50,187 nucleotides of DNA from Prevotella falsenii DSM 22864 = JCM 15124 (GCF_000613945.1 NZ_BAJY01000020.1:1-50187), one strand, 5' to 3'; numbered from the stretch's first letter, positions 1-9,424 are shown. Translations and numbers: made by a program. The notes: generated from the sequence alone by a model not told the origin.

Positions 1-143
1 ACTATAAAGTTACAAAAAAAACAAGCGAGATTACCAACTTTTACAAGGAATTTCTTAACCCGAACTGGCGTATTCCTGCACCAAAAATCGTGCAGCCTCA
101 TCGATTCATGCAGCTCTTCTCCGCCCCATCTTCCTATCTTTAA
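1..143 (+). CDS. C-terminal end of an unidentified protein (partial)
   Basis: The third forward frame is open from the window edge to a TAA at 141-143 and encodes 46 residues. The composition looks coding (for example NPNWRIPAPKIVQPHRF), and the other two forward frames do not give a similarly protein-like sequence. The start lies outside the window. I do not recognise the family. The gene converges on the export operon that ends at 279, with a 22-bp-period repeat array between the two 3' ends. Confidence 0.45.
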   Translation, partial: YKVTKKTSEITNFYKEFLNPNWRIPAPKIVQPHRFMQLFSAPSSYL

Positions 144-182
144 AGTACTTATATAGCACTAAAATGGTTATCACACAAATTA

Positions 183-270
183 TTTACACGTAAAGAAATA
201 TTTATTTACGTGTATGTAAATAATTACTTACGTGTAGAAAAATATTTATTTACGTGTAAATAATTTGGCA
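183..270 (+). repeat. 22-bp-period array, family A, copy 1
   Basis: Four units with cores at 186, 208, 230 and 252 are spaced exactly 22 bp. Each unit is approximately TTTAC-(AC or GT)-GTAAA. The cores read ACACGT, ACGTGT, ACGTGT, ACGTGT. Spacers are AT-rich (gaaatattta type). The right flank taatttggca recurs at the other family A copies. It lies between two convergent gene ends. Related copies are at 7456, 27942 and 40770. Confidence 0.9.
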
Positions 271-278
271 AACCTGCA

Positions 279-1363
279 TTAATTGTTCTTCTTATAGCTT
301 ATTACAGCCCAACCTCCCATAAAAAGAGCGATGCCTGAAAGGGCAAATACCTGATGAGCAATGCTGCTGAAGCTGCCTCCACGAATAAATACAGTGCGCA
401 TAGCCTCTATGAAATAGCTTACAGGATTAACGTATGTGGTGAGATAAGGCACGGACGGCATGGAACGTGTGGGGGTGAACAGACCGGAAAGCAACAGGAG
501 TATGACCACGAAGAACCACATTACGAAGATGGCTTGCTGCATGGTGTCGGAGTAATTGGATATAATCAGTCCGAAAGACGAGAAGAATAGTGCCAGCAAC
601 ATCGCCAGTAAATAGATGAGAGCGATATTCCCTACCGGAGTGATACCATATACAGCCCAAGCCAATACAAGACAGACGGTGATGATGAAGAAGCTATAAG
701 CCAGTAAGGAATGAGCTTTGCAAGAATGAATGTCCACTTGCTTACGGGGGTTACGTTTATCTGTTCTATCGTCCCCGTTTCTTTTTCGTTCACTATATTC
801 AGCGTTGGCAGGAAGCCGGTCATCAGCATCATCACGATGGCAAAGAGTGCAGGAATCATAAATAGCTTAAAGTTAAGGTGCTTGTTGTAAAGGTACAGCG
901 TAGCCACCTTCGTCTGAATGGCTGCAGCGGAGGGCAACGCATTGGCAGAAACAACTTGCGAAAGATAAACCGACCCTATGGAACCTTTTGTTCCATTGAC
1001 GGTATTGGCAGCAACAAGAACCTGTGGCATACGCCCCAAAGTAAGGTCGCGACTGTAATTCTGCGGTATAACCACTGCTATATCTGCCTCGGAACGCTCT
1101 ATATTGTTGAGTGCTGCGGCGTAGTTTGGTTGCTGACCGTGAAAGATAAAGTACTTGTTTGCTTCAATTTCGTGTACCAATTGTTGCGACTGCGTAGAGC
1201 GGTCGTTGTCCACAACATCTACTACGATGTTCTTTATCTCCATGTTCATTATCCACGGCATAACGCACATCATCAGAATTGGATAAACTATGATGAGCCG
1301 TGGAAGGAACGAGTTCCGGCGAATTTGAGTAAACTCTTTCCGTAAAAGATATTTCAGTGTCAT
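279..1363 (-). pseudogene. ABC-2 type transporter permease (frameshifted as sequenced)
   Basis: This is the second membrane subunit of the export operon. The N-terminal part (1363 down to about 692) has one membrane helix, a long periplasmic stretch and the start of the ABC-2 membrane domain; the rest continues in another frame from about 692 to a stop at 279 with the remaining helices (for example FFIITVCLVLAWAVYG). One extra T in the run at 691-692 would join WLIA to FFIITV and give one protein of about 361 residues, normal for the family. The gene starts 6 bp after the preceding permease. YhhJ/YbhS/YbhR-type permeases work as dimers with a cytoplasmic ATPase. The break is probably a sequencing error, but a real mutation cannot be excluded. 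Confidence 0.8.
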
Positions 1364-1369
1364 AGACTT

Positions 1370-2428
1370 CTATTCTAATCGTTTGTTGAACTTGGCGAGC
1401 GAGAGGGACAAAAGCACCACAAGCATACCTACAAGAATTGTTGTTTCACGGTACACTTGCTCTGCGCCAACCCCCATAATCATTAGTTTACGCATGGCAC
1501 TTGTATAATAGCGTGTGGGTATAATGGCTGATACATACTGCAATATTCGGGGCATTGACTCAATGGGGAATATCATACCGGAAAGCATTACAATGGGCAA
1601 CAGCAGCACCATTGCCGACAATAGCAATGCCACAAGCTGCGTTTTTGCAACGTTGGAAACAAGCAAACCCAACGAAAGAGCCAAGAGAATATATATCGTG
1701 GAAATAAGAAATATCCAGAACAAAGAACCTTGCAGCGGCACGTCTAACACGAAAATAGCCATAAGGAGTATCACTATCAGGATAACGAAAGCAAGCACCA
1801 AGTAGGGCACAACTTTGGCAACGATAATCATCAGCGGACGTATGGGCGAAACAAGAAGCACTTCCATAGTGCCTTTTTCCTTTTCGCGAACAATGGAAAT
1901 GGAAGTCATTATGGCGCAAACCAGCATCAGCAATGTTCCTATGATGGCAGGAACGAAGTTGTAGGCTGACTTCATCTGCGGATTATACAGCAACTTTGAG
2001 TTCACTATACTGCTTTCCGCATTCGTGATAACCGCACCGGCATAGGTCGTCCACAGCTGTGCCATGTTAGGGTCGGCACCGTCTGCAATGAGCTGAAATC
2101 CCGCTTTCTTGCTTGCAAAATCCTTCGCAAATACCACTGCCATGTCTGCTTTTTGGTTGCGGATAGTCTGTTCAGCCTCGGCAGGAGTATCAACCACCTT
2201 GGTTATGATGAAGTATTCCGATGCCGATAAGCGGTCTACAGCTTGCCGGGTGGCGTGGTCGGCATTGCTCATAACAACGATTGTCCGCACGTTTTTCACA
2301 TCGGTGGTAATGGCAAAGCCAAACAGAAGCATCAAGACTATGGGCATACCGAACAGCAACAGCATGGTGCGCTTGTCGCGAACAATGTGCTTGGTTTCCT
2401 TGACAACAAATGAAATAAACTGCTTCAT
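1370..2428 (-). CDS. ABC-2 type transporter permease
   Basis: 352 residues, the expected length for the YhhJ/YbhR-type ABC-2 membrane subunit. An N-terminal helix (about 23-42, LLLFGMPIVLMLLFGFAI) is followed by a roughly 130-residue extracytoplasmic domain and then five or six helices from about residue 165, with the typical VREKEKGTMEVLLVSP loop in between. It lies between the ATPase gene and a second permease gene and is probably co-transcribed with both. The pair would form the inner-membrane channel powered by the double ATPase. The substrate cannot be read from the sequence; relatives export drugs, bile-salt-like compounds or lipids. Confidence 0.9.
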   Translation of the reverse strand: MKQFISFVVKETKHIVRDKRTMLLLFGMPIVLMLLFGFAITTDVKNVRTIVVMSNADHATRQAVDRLSASEYFIITKVVDTPAEAEQTIRNQKADMAVVFAKDFASKKAGFQLIADGADPNMAQLWTTYAGAVITNAESSIVNSKLLYNPQMKSAYNFVPAIIGTLLMLVCAIMTSISIVREKEKGTMEVLLVSPIRPLMIIVAKVVPYLVLAFVILIVILLMAIFVLDVPLQGSLFWIFLISTIYILLALSLGLLVSNVAKTQLVALLLSAMVLLLPIVMLSGMIFPIESMPRILQYVSAIIPTRYYTSAMRKLMIMGVGAEQVYRETTILVGMLVVLLSLSLAKFNKRLE

Positions 2429-2459
2429 GTATATTGAACATTTATATTGAGATATATTC

Positions 2460-3935
2460 TTAATCCGAACTTCGCGTTGCCTGTCGTGCCAGATAGGTAA
2501 ACACGTGGTCCATATCGGGCTGGTTCAGCTCTCGTTTCAGTTCGTCGGGCGTGCCTAAAGCCTTGATTTTACCGTCCACCATAATGGAAATACGGTCGCA
2601 ATATTCAGCCTCGTCCATATAGTGAGTGGTTACAAAGACCGTTATTCCCCGTTCTGCAGCATCGTAAATCAGTTCCCAGAACTGGCGGCGCGTGGCAGGA
2701 TCGACTCCTCCCGTAGGCTCATCGAGGAACACAATCCCGGGTTCGTGGAAGATGCTGACAGAGAAAGCCAACTTCTGTTTCCACCCCAATGGCAGACCGG
2801 ACACCAAGTCGTTACGATGCTCCGCGAAGTTCAAACGCTGCAACAGAGCATCGGTCTTATGGCGTATCTCATCGTCTTGCATGCCGTAGATACCTGCAAA
2901 AAGACTTATATTCTCTGCAACGGTAAGGTCTTCGTAGAGCGAGAACTTCTGACTCATATAGCCAATGTGTTTCTTTATCTCCTCATACTCGGTGCGTATG
3001 TCGAAGTTCACCACTCTGCCTGTACCGCTTGTGGGTTGGTTAAGCCCCGTCAGCATGTGCATGGCAGTAGTTTTGCCGGCTCCGTTGGCACCGAGAAAAC
3101 CGAAGATTTCGCCTTTCTTAACGGTAAAGGAAATGTCGTCCACCGCACGGAAACTACCAAAAGCCTTTACAAGATGTTCTACTTCGATGACATTTTCAGC
3201 CTCATTGCCAACCTTATTGCTTCCTTCGTGCTCGATACCGGGTGGGTTAAATACATCTCTAAACTCCGTAAGAATGTCTTCGGGAGCCCCTATACCTTTT
3301 ATAATACCTTCTGAAAGAAAGGCTACACGCTCACAACTTCTCACCTCATCGAGGTAAGGTGTGGAAGCAATAATGGCTATATCGCGCGCTTTCAGTTGTG
3401 CCAATATCTCCCAAAACTCCTTACGGCTGACCGGATCAACGCCCGTTGTAGGCTCGTCAAGGAACAGTACGCTCGGCTGATGGACAAGGGCACAGCAGAG
3501 TGCCAGCTTCTGTTTCATACCACCGGAGAGTGCTCCTGCCTTTCTATTCTTAAATCGTTCAATCTGCGAATAGATGGCTTTGATGGAATCGTAGTTTTCT
3601 TCTATCGTTGTATTAAAGAGCGTTGCAAAGAACTTCAGGTTCTCTTCTACCGTCAAATCCTGATAGAGCGAGAACTTGCCGGGCATATATCCGACCCGCT
3701 TGCGTATCTCTTTCATTTGGCTCACCACGTCGTAACCATCTACCGTAGCAGTGCCGGCATCGGGAAGAAGCAGCGAGCAGAGAATGCGATACATAGACGT
3801 CTTGCCCGCTCCATCGGGACCAATGAGTCCGAACACCTCACCTTTGCCCACGGAAAAGCTGACATCGCGCAGTGCCTGCACTTTGCCATAGTGTTTGGAT
3901 ACATTATTTACTTCGATTGCATTCATCGCTTTCAA
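2460..3935 (-). CDS. ABC transporter ATP-binding protein with two nucleotide-binding domains
   Basis: 491 residues holding two fused ATPase domains, as in the YbhF/RbbA type. Domain 1 has Walker A GPDGAGKT (about 39-46), signature LSGGMKQK and Walker B LFLDEPTTGVDP, but its switch region reads ASTPYLDE, with no histidine. Domain 2 has Walker A GANGAGKT, an unusual signature LPLGWKQK instead of LSGG, Walker B VFLDEPTGGVDP and an intact switch histidine (TTHYMDE). The domains are therefore unequal and may form one competent composite site. It powers the two permeases encoded downstream and sits 7 bp after the HlyD gene. An internal Met at codon 4 is an alternative start. Confidence 0.92.
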   Translation of the reverse strand: MKAMNAIEVNNVSKHYGKVQALRDVSFSVGKGEVFGLIGPDGAGKTSMYRILCSLLLPDAGTATVDGYDVVSQMKEIRKRVGYMPGKFSLYQDLTVEENLKFFATLFNTTIEENYDSIKAIYSQIERFKNRKAGALSGGMKQKLALCCALVHQPSVLFLDEPTTGVDPVSRKEFWEILAQLKARDIAIIASTPYLDEVRSCERVAFLSEGIIKGIGAPEDILTEFRDVFNPPGIEHEGSNKVGNEAENVIEVEHLVKAFGSFRAVDDISFTVKKGEIFGFLGANGAGKTTAMHMLTGLNQPTSGTGRVVNFDIRTEYEEIKKHIGYMSQKFSLYEDLTVAENISLFAGIYGMQDDEIRHKTDALLQRLNFAEHRNDLVSGLPLGWKQKLAFSVSIFHEPGIVFLDEPTGGVDPATRRQFWELIYDAAERGITVFVTTHYMDEAEYCDRISIMVDGKIKALGTPDELKRELNQPDMDHVFTYLARQATRSSD

Positions 3936-3941
3936 TATGGC

Positions 3942-4958
3942 TTAAAACTTTACTTCGCCGTACATTCCTATCTTTACATAGCCGTCGTTTTGGAACTGTA
4001 TCTTGACAGCATAGACCAAATCGGCACGCTCATCGTCGGTAACGATGGTCTTAGGCGTGAACTCCGAGCGACTTGAAATCCAAGTAACGATGCCGTTATA
4101 CTGCTTTTTCTGCCCGTTTCCATAGTCTGCCATCACCTTAACCTTTTGCCCAAGGCGGACATTTTTCAATTGTTCTGAAGTGATATATGCCCGTATGAAC
4201 ATTCTCTTGGTATCGGCAATCTTGAACAGTGGTTTACCTATGGAAACAAATTCACCCTGCTCTGCATACTTTTCCAAGACAGTTCCGGTAAGCGGAGTCT
4301 TCACGAAGGTGTGGGCAATCTGGTCGTCGAGCTGTGCTTGTTGGGCACGCACGCCGGCTTGTTGAGCGCTTACGCCTGCCTGTTGTGAATTGATTCCATC
4401 GATTTGCGCAGCAATTCCCTTGTTCTGTTCGGCTAATGCAGCATTCTGACCGGCTATCTGTTCTTCGGTTGCTGCAAGCTGTTTCTGCAACACTTGTATC
4501 TGATAATCTATGTCATCGACCTGCTTTTGTGGTACAGCACCGTCGCGCAAGAGTTCCGAAAAACGCTGACGCTCCCGCTGTTGATTGGCTATCTGCTGAC
4601 GAATGGACGCCACTTGCTTCTTCAAATCCAATTGTTTGCTTGCCGTTGCCTGTCGGTTGGCAGCCAGCTGTCGCTTATTTGCATCGAGCTGACCGTGCGT
4701 AGCAACCAGTTGGTCGTTATTTGTTGCCAGCCGGGCACGCTGCAACGTGAGTTGTCGGGAGTCTATCTGCCCTACCGTAATTCCGCCGTCGAGCAACTGT
4801 CCTTCCTCTACGTGAAAGCTCATCAGCTGTCCTGAAGACTCGGCAGATACGGTAACTTCCGTAGCTTCGAATGTTCCCGTTGCATCATATTCCTTTTTAT
4901 CCTCTCCGCAAGATGCCATTATAAAGGCAAGACCGGCTAATAAAAATGTCTTTTTCAT
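3942..4958 (-). CDS. HlyD-family periplasmic adaptor (lipoprotein)
   Basis: 338 residues. The N-terminus is a lipoprotein signal ending AFIMASC, with the lipidated cysteine at residue 17, so the protein is probably membrane-anchored in the periplasm. A short biotinyl-lipoyl-like strand region (TVSAESSGQLMSFHVEEGQ) is followed by a long coiled coil (about 75-215) rich in Gln and Ala with repeated AQQAGV motifs, then the second lipoyl half and a beta-barrel (GTVLEKYAEQGEFVSIGKPL). This is the membrane-fusion protein that links inner-membrane ABC permeases to a TolC channel. The TolC gene lies 16 bp upstream and the ATPase gene just downstream, which supports a tripartite exporter. Confidence 0.92.
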   Translation of the reverse strand: MKKTFLLAGLAFIMASCGEDKKEYDATGTFEATEVTVSAESSGQLMSFHVEEGQLLDGGITVGQIDSRQLTLQRARLATNNDQLVATHGQLDANKRQLAANRQATASKQLDLKKQVASIRQQIANQQRERQRFSELLRDGAVPQKQVDDIDYQIQVLQKQLAATEEQIAGQNAALAEQNKGIAAQIDGINSQQAGVSAQQAGVRAQQAQLDDQIAHTFVKTPLTGTVLEKYAEQGEFVSIGKPLFKIADTKRMFIRAYITSEQLKNVRLGQKVKVMADYGNGQKKQYNGIVTWISSRSEFTPKTIVTDDERADLVYAVKIQFQNDGYVKIGMYGEVKF

Positions 4959-4974
4959 ATCTGTTGGTTGTTTT

Positions 4975-6246
4975 TTATTCGTTGTTGGTGTATTTCAGAT
5001 TATACATTTCCTTGAGCATATCTATCTCGTGGATAACCTGTTGAGTCTTGGCTGCATTCTCATTGTTTATCTCTCGCAGCAAGCTATTGACGTCAATGAT
5101 GCCGTGGACAAGCTTCGATTCGGCTGCTTTGCGTACGTTTGTGCGCAAAGCAATTATCTCGTCGTCGGCTTGCATCATTGTGCGGTATCGGTTTGCATTC
5201 TCTGTTTGCTGTATCTGTTCCATATTGTTGTTGAACAGGAACACCTCCCGTGTATTCTCAATCAGTTCGCGTTGCACCCTCAACTTGGCTTTATCGTTCT
5301 TGTGCGTATAGAGTGCGCCCACGTTCCAAGACAGTTTTATGCCCACCATGCCGTTGAAACTCCACTTGCGACTCATCATATCCTCGAACATATTAAGTCC
5401 CGGATAGCCGTAATAGCCTTGAGCATAAAGCCCCAACTTGGGTCGCAGCCTTGTGTCTAAGGCTTTCTCCTGCACTTCGGAAAGCTTCAGCTGATTGTCG
5501 AACAGCCGGATTTCCGGACGATTGCTTGCCGATGCACCGGGTTCAACAGCCGCCGGCTTTTCGGGATTGCTTATCTCTATGCCGCAAAAAACACTCAGCA
5601 TACGCTGCAACATCTGTCGTTGCGATTTCAGACTCTCGTTCTGTTGCACTACGCTCAACCGCTCCGCCTTCACGTTATCAAAGTCGCTTGTGGCTGCCGT
5701 ACCGCCTTTTACCATAGCGGCAAGTTTCTTTTCGCTCGACAGCAACAAAGCCTTTACGTCGTCGTTCAGTCTGATTTGTTCGTCGAGAAGCAAAAGCGAG
5801 AAGTACATTTCATTGACACGCTTGCGCACCTGATACAGGTTTACTTCGGTTTGTGCCTCCTGAACCTTTCCTTCCTGACGTGCTACGGTGCGCTGACTGC
5901 TTATGGCACCACCGTCATAGATGGTTTGCTGAAGGTCTACACCTATTTTATATTGGTCTTTGGTCAGCCCTTTCATGTTGAGTCCCATCTGTTGGTACAT
6001 ACTTTTCAGGCTTTCCGGCCACGACACGACGTCGCTTTGATAAGTTGCTTGCGCCGAAGCAGTAATCTGCGGTAACCACCCTTTCTGAATATTTCTGACT
6101 GTCAGCTCGGTTGTCTGAGCAATTAAGCCATACTGTTTGATAATGGGATAGTTCTTCTCAGCAGCCTGCCGGCATTCTTCCAACGTCTGTGCTTGGGCAA
6201 CAGATGCCAGCATTATCAAGCTAAGGGTTATTATTTTCTTTTTCAT
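4975..6246 (-). CDS. TolC-family outer-membrane efflux channel
   Basis: 423 residues with a cleavable signal peptide (MKKKIITLSLIMLASVAQAQ) and the two-fold repeated helical and beta architecture of outer-membrane efflux proteins; LEECRQAAEKNYP near the N-terminus is the usual first helix of the family. It is the first gene of the reverse-strand operon TolC, HlyD, ATPase, permease, permease. A Bacteroidetes-type -7 box lies at 6284-6291 about 40 bp upstream. Role: outer-membrane exit duct for the exporter. Substrate unknown. Confidence 0.92.
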   Translation of the reverse strand: MKKKIITLSLIMLASVAQAQTLEECRQAAEKNYPIIKQYGLIAQTTELTVRNIQKGWLPQITASAQATYQSDVVSWPESLKSMYQQMGLNMKGLTKDQYKIGVDLQQTIYDGGAISSQRTVARQEGKVQEAQTEVNLYQVRKRVNEMYFSLLLLDEQIRLNDDVKALLLSSEKKLAAMVKGGTAATSDFDNVKAERLSVVQQNESLKSQRQMLQRMLSVFCGIEISNPEKPAAVEPGASASNRPEIRLFDNQLKLSEVQEKALDTRLRPKLGLYAQGYYGYPGLNMFEDMMSRKWSFNGMVGIKLSWNVGALYTHKNDKAKLRVQRELIENTREVFLFNNNMEQIQQTENANRYRTMMQADDEIIALRTNVRKAAESKLVHGIIDVNSLLREINNENAAKTQQVIHEIDMLKEMYNLKYTNNE

Positions 6247-6283
6247 ATCGTTGAAATTATATTGCTCTTTCTACTTCATGGGA

Positions 6284-6291
6284 CAAAGATA
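6284..6291 (-). promoter_or_regulatory. -7 promoter box for the export operon
   Basis: On the reverse strand this reads TATCTTTG, a match to the Bacteroidetes -7 consensus TAnnTTTG, 38 bp upstream of the TolC start codon. No clear -33 element was assigned. Confidence 0.6.
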
Positions 6292-6388
6292 ACATTTTGT
6301 TCTGTTACTTCATTAACCAACACACCGATATTATTGCCCTTTTGTACGATTACTATTAAAATTCTTTTCTCATTCGATAGAATAATCT

Positions 6389-6396
6389 TAATTTTG
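6389..6396 (+). promoter_or_regulatory. -7 promoter box for the AraC-type regulator
   Basis: TAATTTTG matches TAnnTTTG, 29 bp before the start codon at 6425. It is divergent from the export-operon promoter, with about 100 bp between the two boxes, so the regulator could act on both. Confidence 0.6.
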
Positions 6397-6424
6397 CAAT
6401 TAATTCATACAAAAAGGCAAGTTC

Positions 6425-7291
6425 ATGGACAAAGTAAAGGCGGTAAATCACTTTTCGTTAGACAACATCGACTTAGAAGAAGTCCTCAGACAACAAGATA
6501 AGTTCTTCGTAAACGATGATGCTGTTATCATTTTCAATGGGAGCATACAACGAAGCCCTGTATTTCATAAAGAAGAAATATACCAAGTAGCAGAGCCTCG
6601 TATTGTTCTTGCGATGGAAGGTAGTGGCGATGTCTGCATCAATCTGCAAGATTACCATGTAGAAAAAGGTTGGATTATGCTGATTGGTGCCGACAATATC
6701 CTTGAAATCAATAAGATTTCTTCCGATGCCCGACTCACTGCCATCGTGCTACGCGACAATATGGAAATACCCGAAGAGATTGTATTTAAGGCTTCCCCCA
6801 CAGAAAACGACAGACTGCTGCGTATGTTTTATATTGTATGGGACATGATACAACTTACCCCTTATCGCAGAAAAACCGTACAGAACCTACTGAAAGCCAT
6901 TGTTTCCGATATTCAGGAGATGAAAGAAGCAGAGGAGAAAACCATAAAAAACGAGGGTTCGACACGTACAAAAGAGTTGTTTCTGCAATTCAAACGCTTG
7001 GTGCATCAGCACTGCATGCAGGAGCGTTCCATACCATTCTATGCTGATTTGCTTCATATTACACCACACCATCTCTCTGCCATTATTAAGAAAGCCAGCG
7101 GTCGAAGTGTAATGTACTGGATTAACCGTGCCACTATTCAAGAGGCAAAGTTGCTGTTGAAAACCGGCAAACTGATGGCTTACGAGATAGCAAACCGTAT
7201 GAATTTTCCAAGTGCTTCGGCTTTCTCTAAATTTTTCAAACGCGAAACGGGTATGACGCCTCGTGCCTATCAGGAAAACAAAAGCAAATAG
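6425..7291 (+). CDS. AraC-family transcriptional regulator
   Basis: 288 residues. The N-terminal ~170 residues look like a cupin-type sensing domain (IVLAMEGSGDVCINLQDYHV). The C-terminal ~100 residues are an AraC DNA-binding domain with two helix-turn-helix motifs; the second contains AYEIANRMNFPSASAFSKFF and ends in the usual family signature (FKRETGMTPRAYQE). It is transcribed divergently from the five-gene export operon, the usual arrangement for a local regulator, so control of that exporter is a fair inference. The ligand is unknown. Confidence 0.92.
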   Translation: MDKVKAVNHFSLDNIDLEEVLRQQDKFFVNDDAVIIFNGSIQRSPVFHKEEIYQVAEPRIVLAMEGSGDVCINLQDYHVEKGWIMLIGADNILEINKISSDARLTAIVLRDNMEIPEEIVFKASPTENDRLLRMFYIVWDMIQLTPYRRKTVQNLLKAIVSDIQEMKEAEEKTIKNEGSTRTKELFLQFKRLVHQHCMQERSIPFYADLLHITPHHLSAIIKKASGRSVMYWINRATIQEAKLLLKTGKLMAYEIANRMNFPSASAFSKFFKRETGMTPRAYQENKSK

Positions 7292-7455
7292 TTATGCCGT
7301 TTGCTCTGCACTATCCAACTCGCTGCAATAAGTATCAAAAGAATAGAATGAGAGAATGCAGCAAATAACAGTTACGATTTGTTCCTACCTCCGGCTATAT
7401 TTCAATCGTTCTTCCTTTATCGAATACCTCCCGATATATGCAGTTCGATATATTC
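7292..7455. other. Intergenic stretch without a recognised feature
   Basis: Between the AraC-type gene and the family A array I see no convincing ORF, RNA gene or strong terminator. The region from 7545 to the ddh promoter at 7800 is similarly empty; a 41-codon ORF there is listed among the rejected items. Confidence 0.6.
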
Positions 7456-7544
7456 TTTACACGTAAAGAAATATTTATTTACGTGTAGAGAAATATTTAC
7501 TTACACGTAGAAAAATATTTATTTACACGTAAAGAATTTGACAA
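7456..7544 (+). repeat. 22-bp-period array, family A, copy 2
   Basis: Cores at 7459, 7481, 7503 and 7525 are spaced exactly 22 bp and read ACACGT, ACGTGT, ACACGT, ACACGT. The right flank gaatttgaca matches the other copies. It is located between the AraC-type gene and ddh. Confidence 0.9.
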
Positions 7545-7799
7545 AGTTTTGCAAAAACAACATAAGCAACTAATAATGAGAAGGTTGAAAGATATATTTT
7601 ACTGCGCTCGTAAACAGCAGAAACAAGCCATCTTTTTAGCGCATGGAAAGAGAGACGGCAGAAAACGAAAAGCAAGGGTGGCATTGCGGAAAACCGTATG
7701 AAGAAAAACAACAGCGTGCGGACAAAGTCGTAAAATGGGAATGGAGAATATTTTCAAGAAAAAAACACAACTAATTTCTCGTTAATCACATTTTTGCAG

Positions 7800-7807
7800 T
7801 ACTTTTG
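7800..7807 (+). promoter_or_regulatory. -7 promoter box for ddh
   Basis: TACTTTTG matches TAnnTTTG, 45 bp before the ddh start codon. A purine-rich ribosome-binding region (aagggaaag) precedes the ATG. Confidence 0.55.
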
Positions 7808-7852
7808 CACTCTATAAAGAATAGGTAAAAATAATGTTTTAAGGGAAAGATT

Positions 7853-8752
7853 ATGAAGAAAATTAGAGCAGCGGTAGTGGGCTACGGCAACATCGGACAC
7901 TACGCTATTGAAGCACTCGAAGCTGCCAAAGACTTTGAGATAGCAGGCATTGTACGCCGTCAGGGCGACAAGGACAAACCATTGGAACTTACACCATACG
8001 ACGTTGTAGACGACATTGCAAAGCTGAAGAACGTTGATGTAGCCATTCTTGCTGCACCAACACGTAGCTGTCCTGAATATGCAGAACGCATTGTAGCCAT
8101 GGGAATCAACACGGTAGACTCGTTCGATATACATACAAGCATATCGGACTACCGCACAAAGCAAATGGAGAACTGCAAAAAAGCGGGCAAAGTGAGTGTC
8201 ATTGCAGCGGGTTGGGACCCCGGTTCCGACTCTGTTGTGCGCATCTTGCTGGAGAGCTTGGCACCAAAAGGCTTGTCGTACACCAACTTCGGACCCGGTA
8301 TGTCAATGGGACACTCCGTTTGCGTGCGCAGTAAGGAGGGCGTGAAGAATGCGCTTTCTGTAACTATCCCATTGGGCGAAGGCATTCACCGCCGTATGGT
8401 TTATGTGGAATTGGAAGACGGCGCAAAGCTCGAAGAGGTTACAAAGGCTGTCAAGGCTGACCCATATTTCGCCAACGACGAAACCCACGTGTTTGCAGTG
8501 GCAAGCGTAGACGACGTGCGCGATATGGGACACGGTGTCCACCTCGTTCGCAAAGGTGTGAGTGGCAAGACACAAAACCAGCATTTCGAGTTCAATATGA
8601 GCATCAACAACCCTGCACTGACAAGTCAGATACTCGTAAACTGCGCTCGTGCCACAATGCGTTTGGCAGCAGGTTGCTATACAATGCCCGAAATTCCGGT
8701 GATTGATTATTTGCCCGCAACGCGCGAGGAGATTATCAGCACGTTGGTATAG
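7853..8752 (+). CDS. ddh: meso-diaminopimelate D-dehydrogenase
   Basis: 299 residues, with a Rossmann NADP-binding motif VVGYGNIGHYA (GYGNIG at 10-15) and the characteristic Ddh segments IVRRQGDK, CPEYAE and AAGWDPGSDS. The enzyme reductively aminates L-2-amino-6-oxopimelate (from tetrahydrodipicolinate) directly to meso-diaminopimelate, giving a one-step route to lysine and the peptidoglycan cross-link residue in the cytoplasm. Length and motifs fit the Bacteroidetes form. It has its own promoter box and appears monocistronic; the next gene has a separate -7 box. Confidence 0.96.
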   Translation: MKKIRAAVVGYGNIGHYAIEALEAAKDFEIAGIVRRQGDKDKPLELTPYDVVDDIAKLKNVDVAILAAPTRSCPEYAERIVAMGINTVDSFDIHTSISDYRTKQMENCKKAGKVSVIAAGWDPGSDSVVRILLESLAPKGLSYTNFGPGMSMGHSVCVRSKEGVKNALSVTIPLGEGIHRRMVYVELEDGAKLEEVTKAVKADPYFANDETHVFAVASVDDVRDMGHGVHLVRKGVSGKTQNQHFEFNMSINNPALTSQILVNCARATMRLAAGCYTMPEIPVIDYLPATREEIISTLV

Positions 8753-8820
8753 AAACTCTAATTATTACGCACAAAATAGAAATAATAAAGAGGAAAACGC
8801 TTTATATTCCTGTCTTTTCG

Positions 8821-8828
8821 TAACTTTG
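8821..8828 (+). promoter_or_regulatory. -7 promoter box
   Basis: TAACTTTG matches the consensus, 28 bp before the small gene at 8857. Confidence 0.5.
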
Positions 8829-8856
8829 CACATAAATAAATGTTGAAATAACAGAA

Positions 8857-9156
8857 ATGGGAAAGGCATTGAAGCATTTTATTGCGGAGTTTCAGCATAA
8901 AATTCCGCAGCATATCAATCCGGCAGCCGACTACGAAAAGGTTTCGGCAAGGTTGAAACAGCATCATATAAACTTGGAGTCGAAGTCGTTGCAGAAACTC
9001 AGAGGCTATGTGCTGATGAAGGAAAAGCCATCGAAAAAAACGTTAGACCGATTGGCATTGTTTGCAGGTTTTCAGAACTGGAAAGACTTACAGACTGCTA
9101 TTCACGGCGGTGGCGACGGACAGTTGAATTACGAAGAGGAAGACAAAAAGGATTGA
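8857..9156 (+). CDS. Small conserved-looking protein of unknown function
   Basis: 99 residues, no signal peptide or membrane helix. The middle is basic and helical, with a segment (PSKKTLDRLALFAGFQNW) that could form a helix-turn-helix-like fold, and the C-terminus is a short acidic/basic tail (YEEEDKKD). A good -7 box 28 bp upstream and coding-like composition support a real gene. I cannot assign a family or function. It is followed directly by the structured repeat at 9180. Confidence 0.7.
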   Translation: MGKALKHFIAEFQHKIPQHINPAADYEKVSARLKQHHINLESKSLQKLRGYVLMKEKPSKKTLDRLALFAGFQNWKDLQTAIHGGGDGQLNYEEEDKKD

Positions 9157-9179
9157 ACTGAAAAGAAAAGCTACGATTT

Positions 9180-9357
9180 AAACCCCAATCGGCCATTAGG
9201 ACGCATTTATGCTTCCTTACCGGTTTCGTCCGCTTGCCGGCATCTGCGCAGCCATTACATCTCGACGTAGCCCGCTACGACTTCGATGAAATGTCGGCAC
9301 ATCTGCTCGACAATCGAACAAAACCGGTAAAGGACGCTAACGACCGATTGGGGTTAA
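9180..9357. repeat. Near-palindromic structured element R, copy 1
   Basis: About 175 bp with complementary ends (AACCCCAATCGG at 9181-9192 and its complement at 9344-9355). Inner helices include ACCGGTTT (9219-9226) with AAACCGGT (9321-9328), and TGCCGGCAT with ATGTCGGCA. A short apical hairpin (CGTAGC/GCTACG) sits near the middle. A second copy is at 34254-34453. Differences between the copies are compensatory in the stems. It lies between the small gene at 8857 and the rplS terminator. Confidence 0.85.
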
Positions 9358-9362
9358 AACAT

Positions 9363-9400
9363 AAAAAAAGTTCAGAACTATAAAGTTCCGAACTTTTTTT
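9363..9400 (-). terminator. Bidirectional intrinsic terminator downstream of rplS
   Basis: A hairpin with arms AGTTC-x-GAACT and a four-base loop is flanked by seven A on one side and seven T on the other. It ends the reverse-strand rplS transcript and could also stop forward transcription from 8857. Confidence 0.8.
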
Positions 9401-9424
9401 ATCTTTGGATTTCTCAAGATAGAA

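Noticed and set aside
7576..7701. A 41-codon basic ORF between a family A array and ddh
   Set aside because: No ribosome-binding site, no homology recognised, and it overlaps an open frame on the other strand; it looks like chance.
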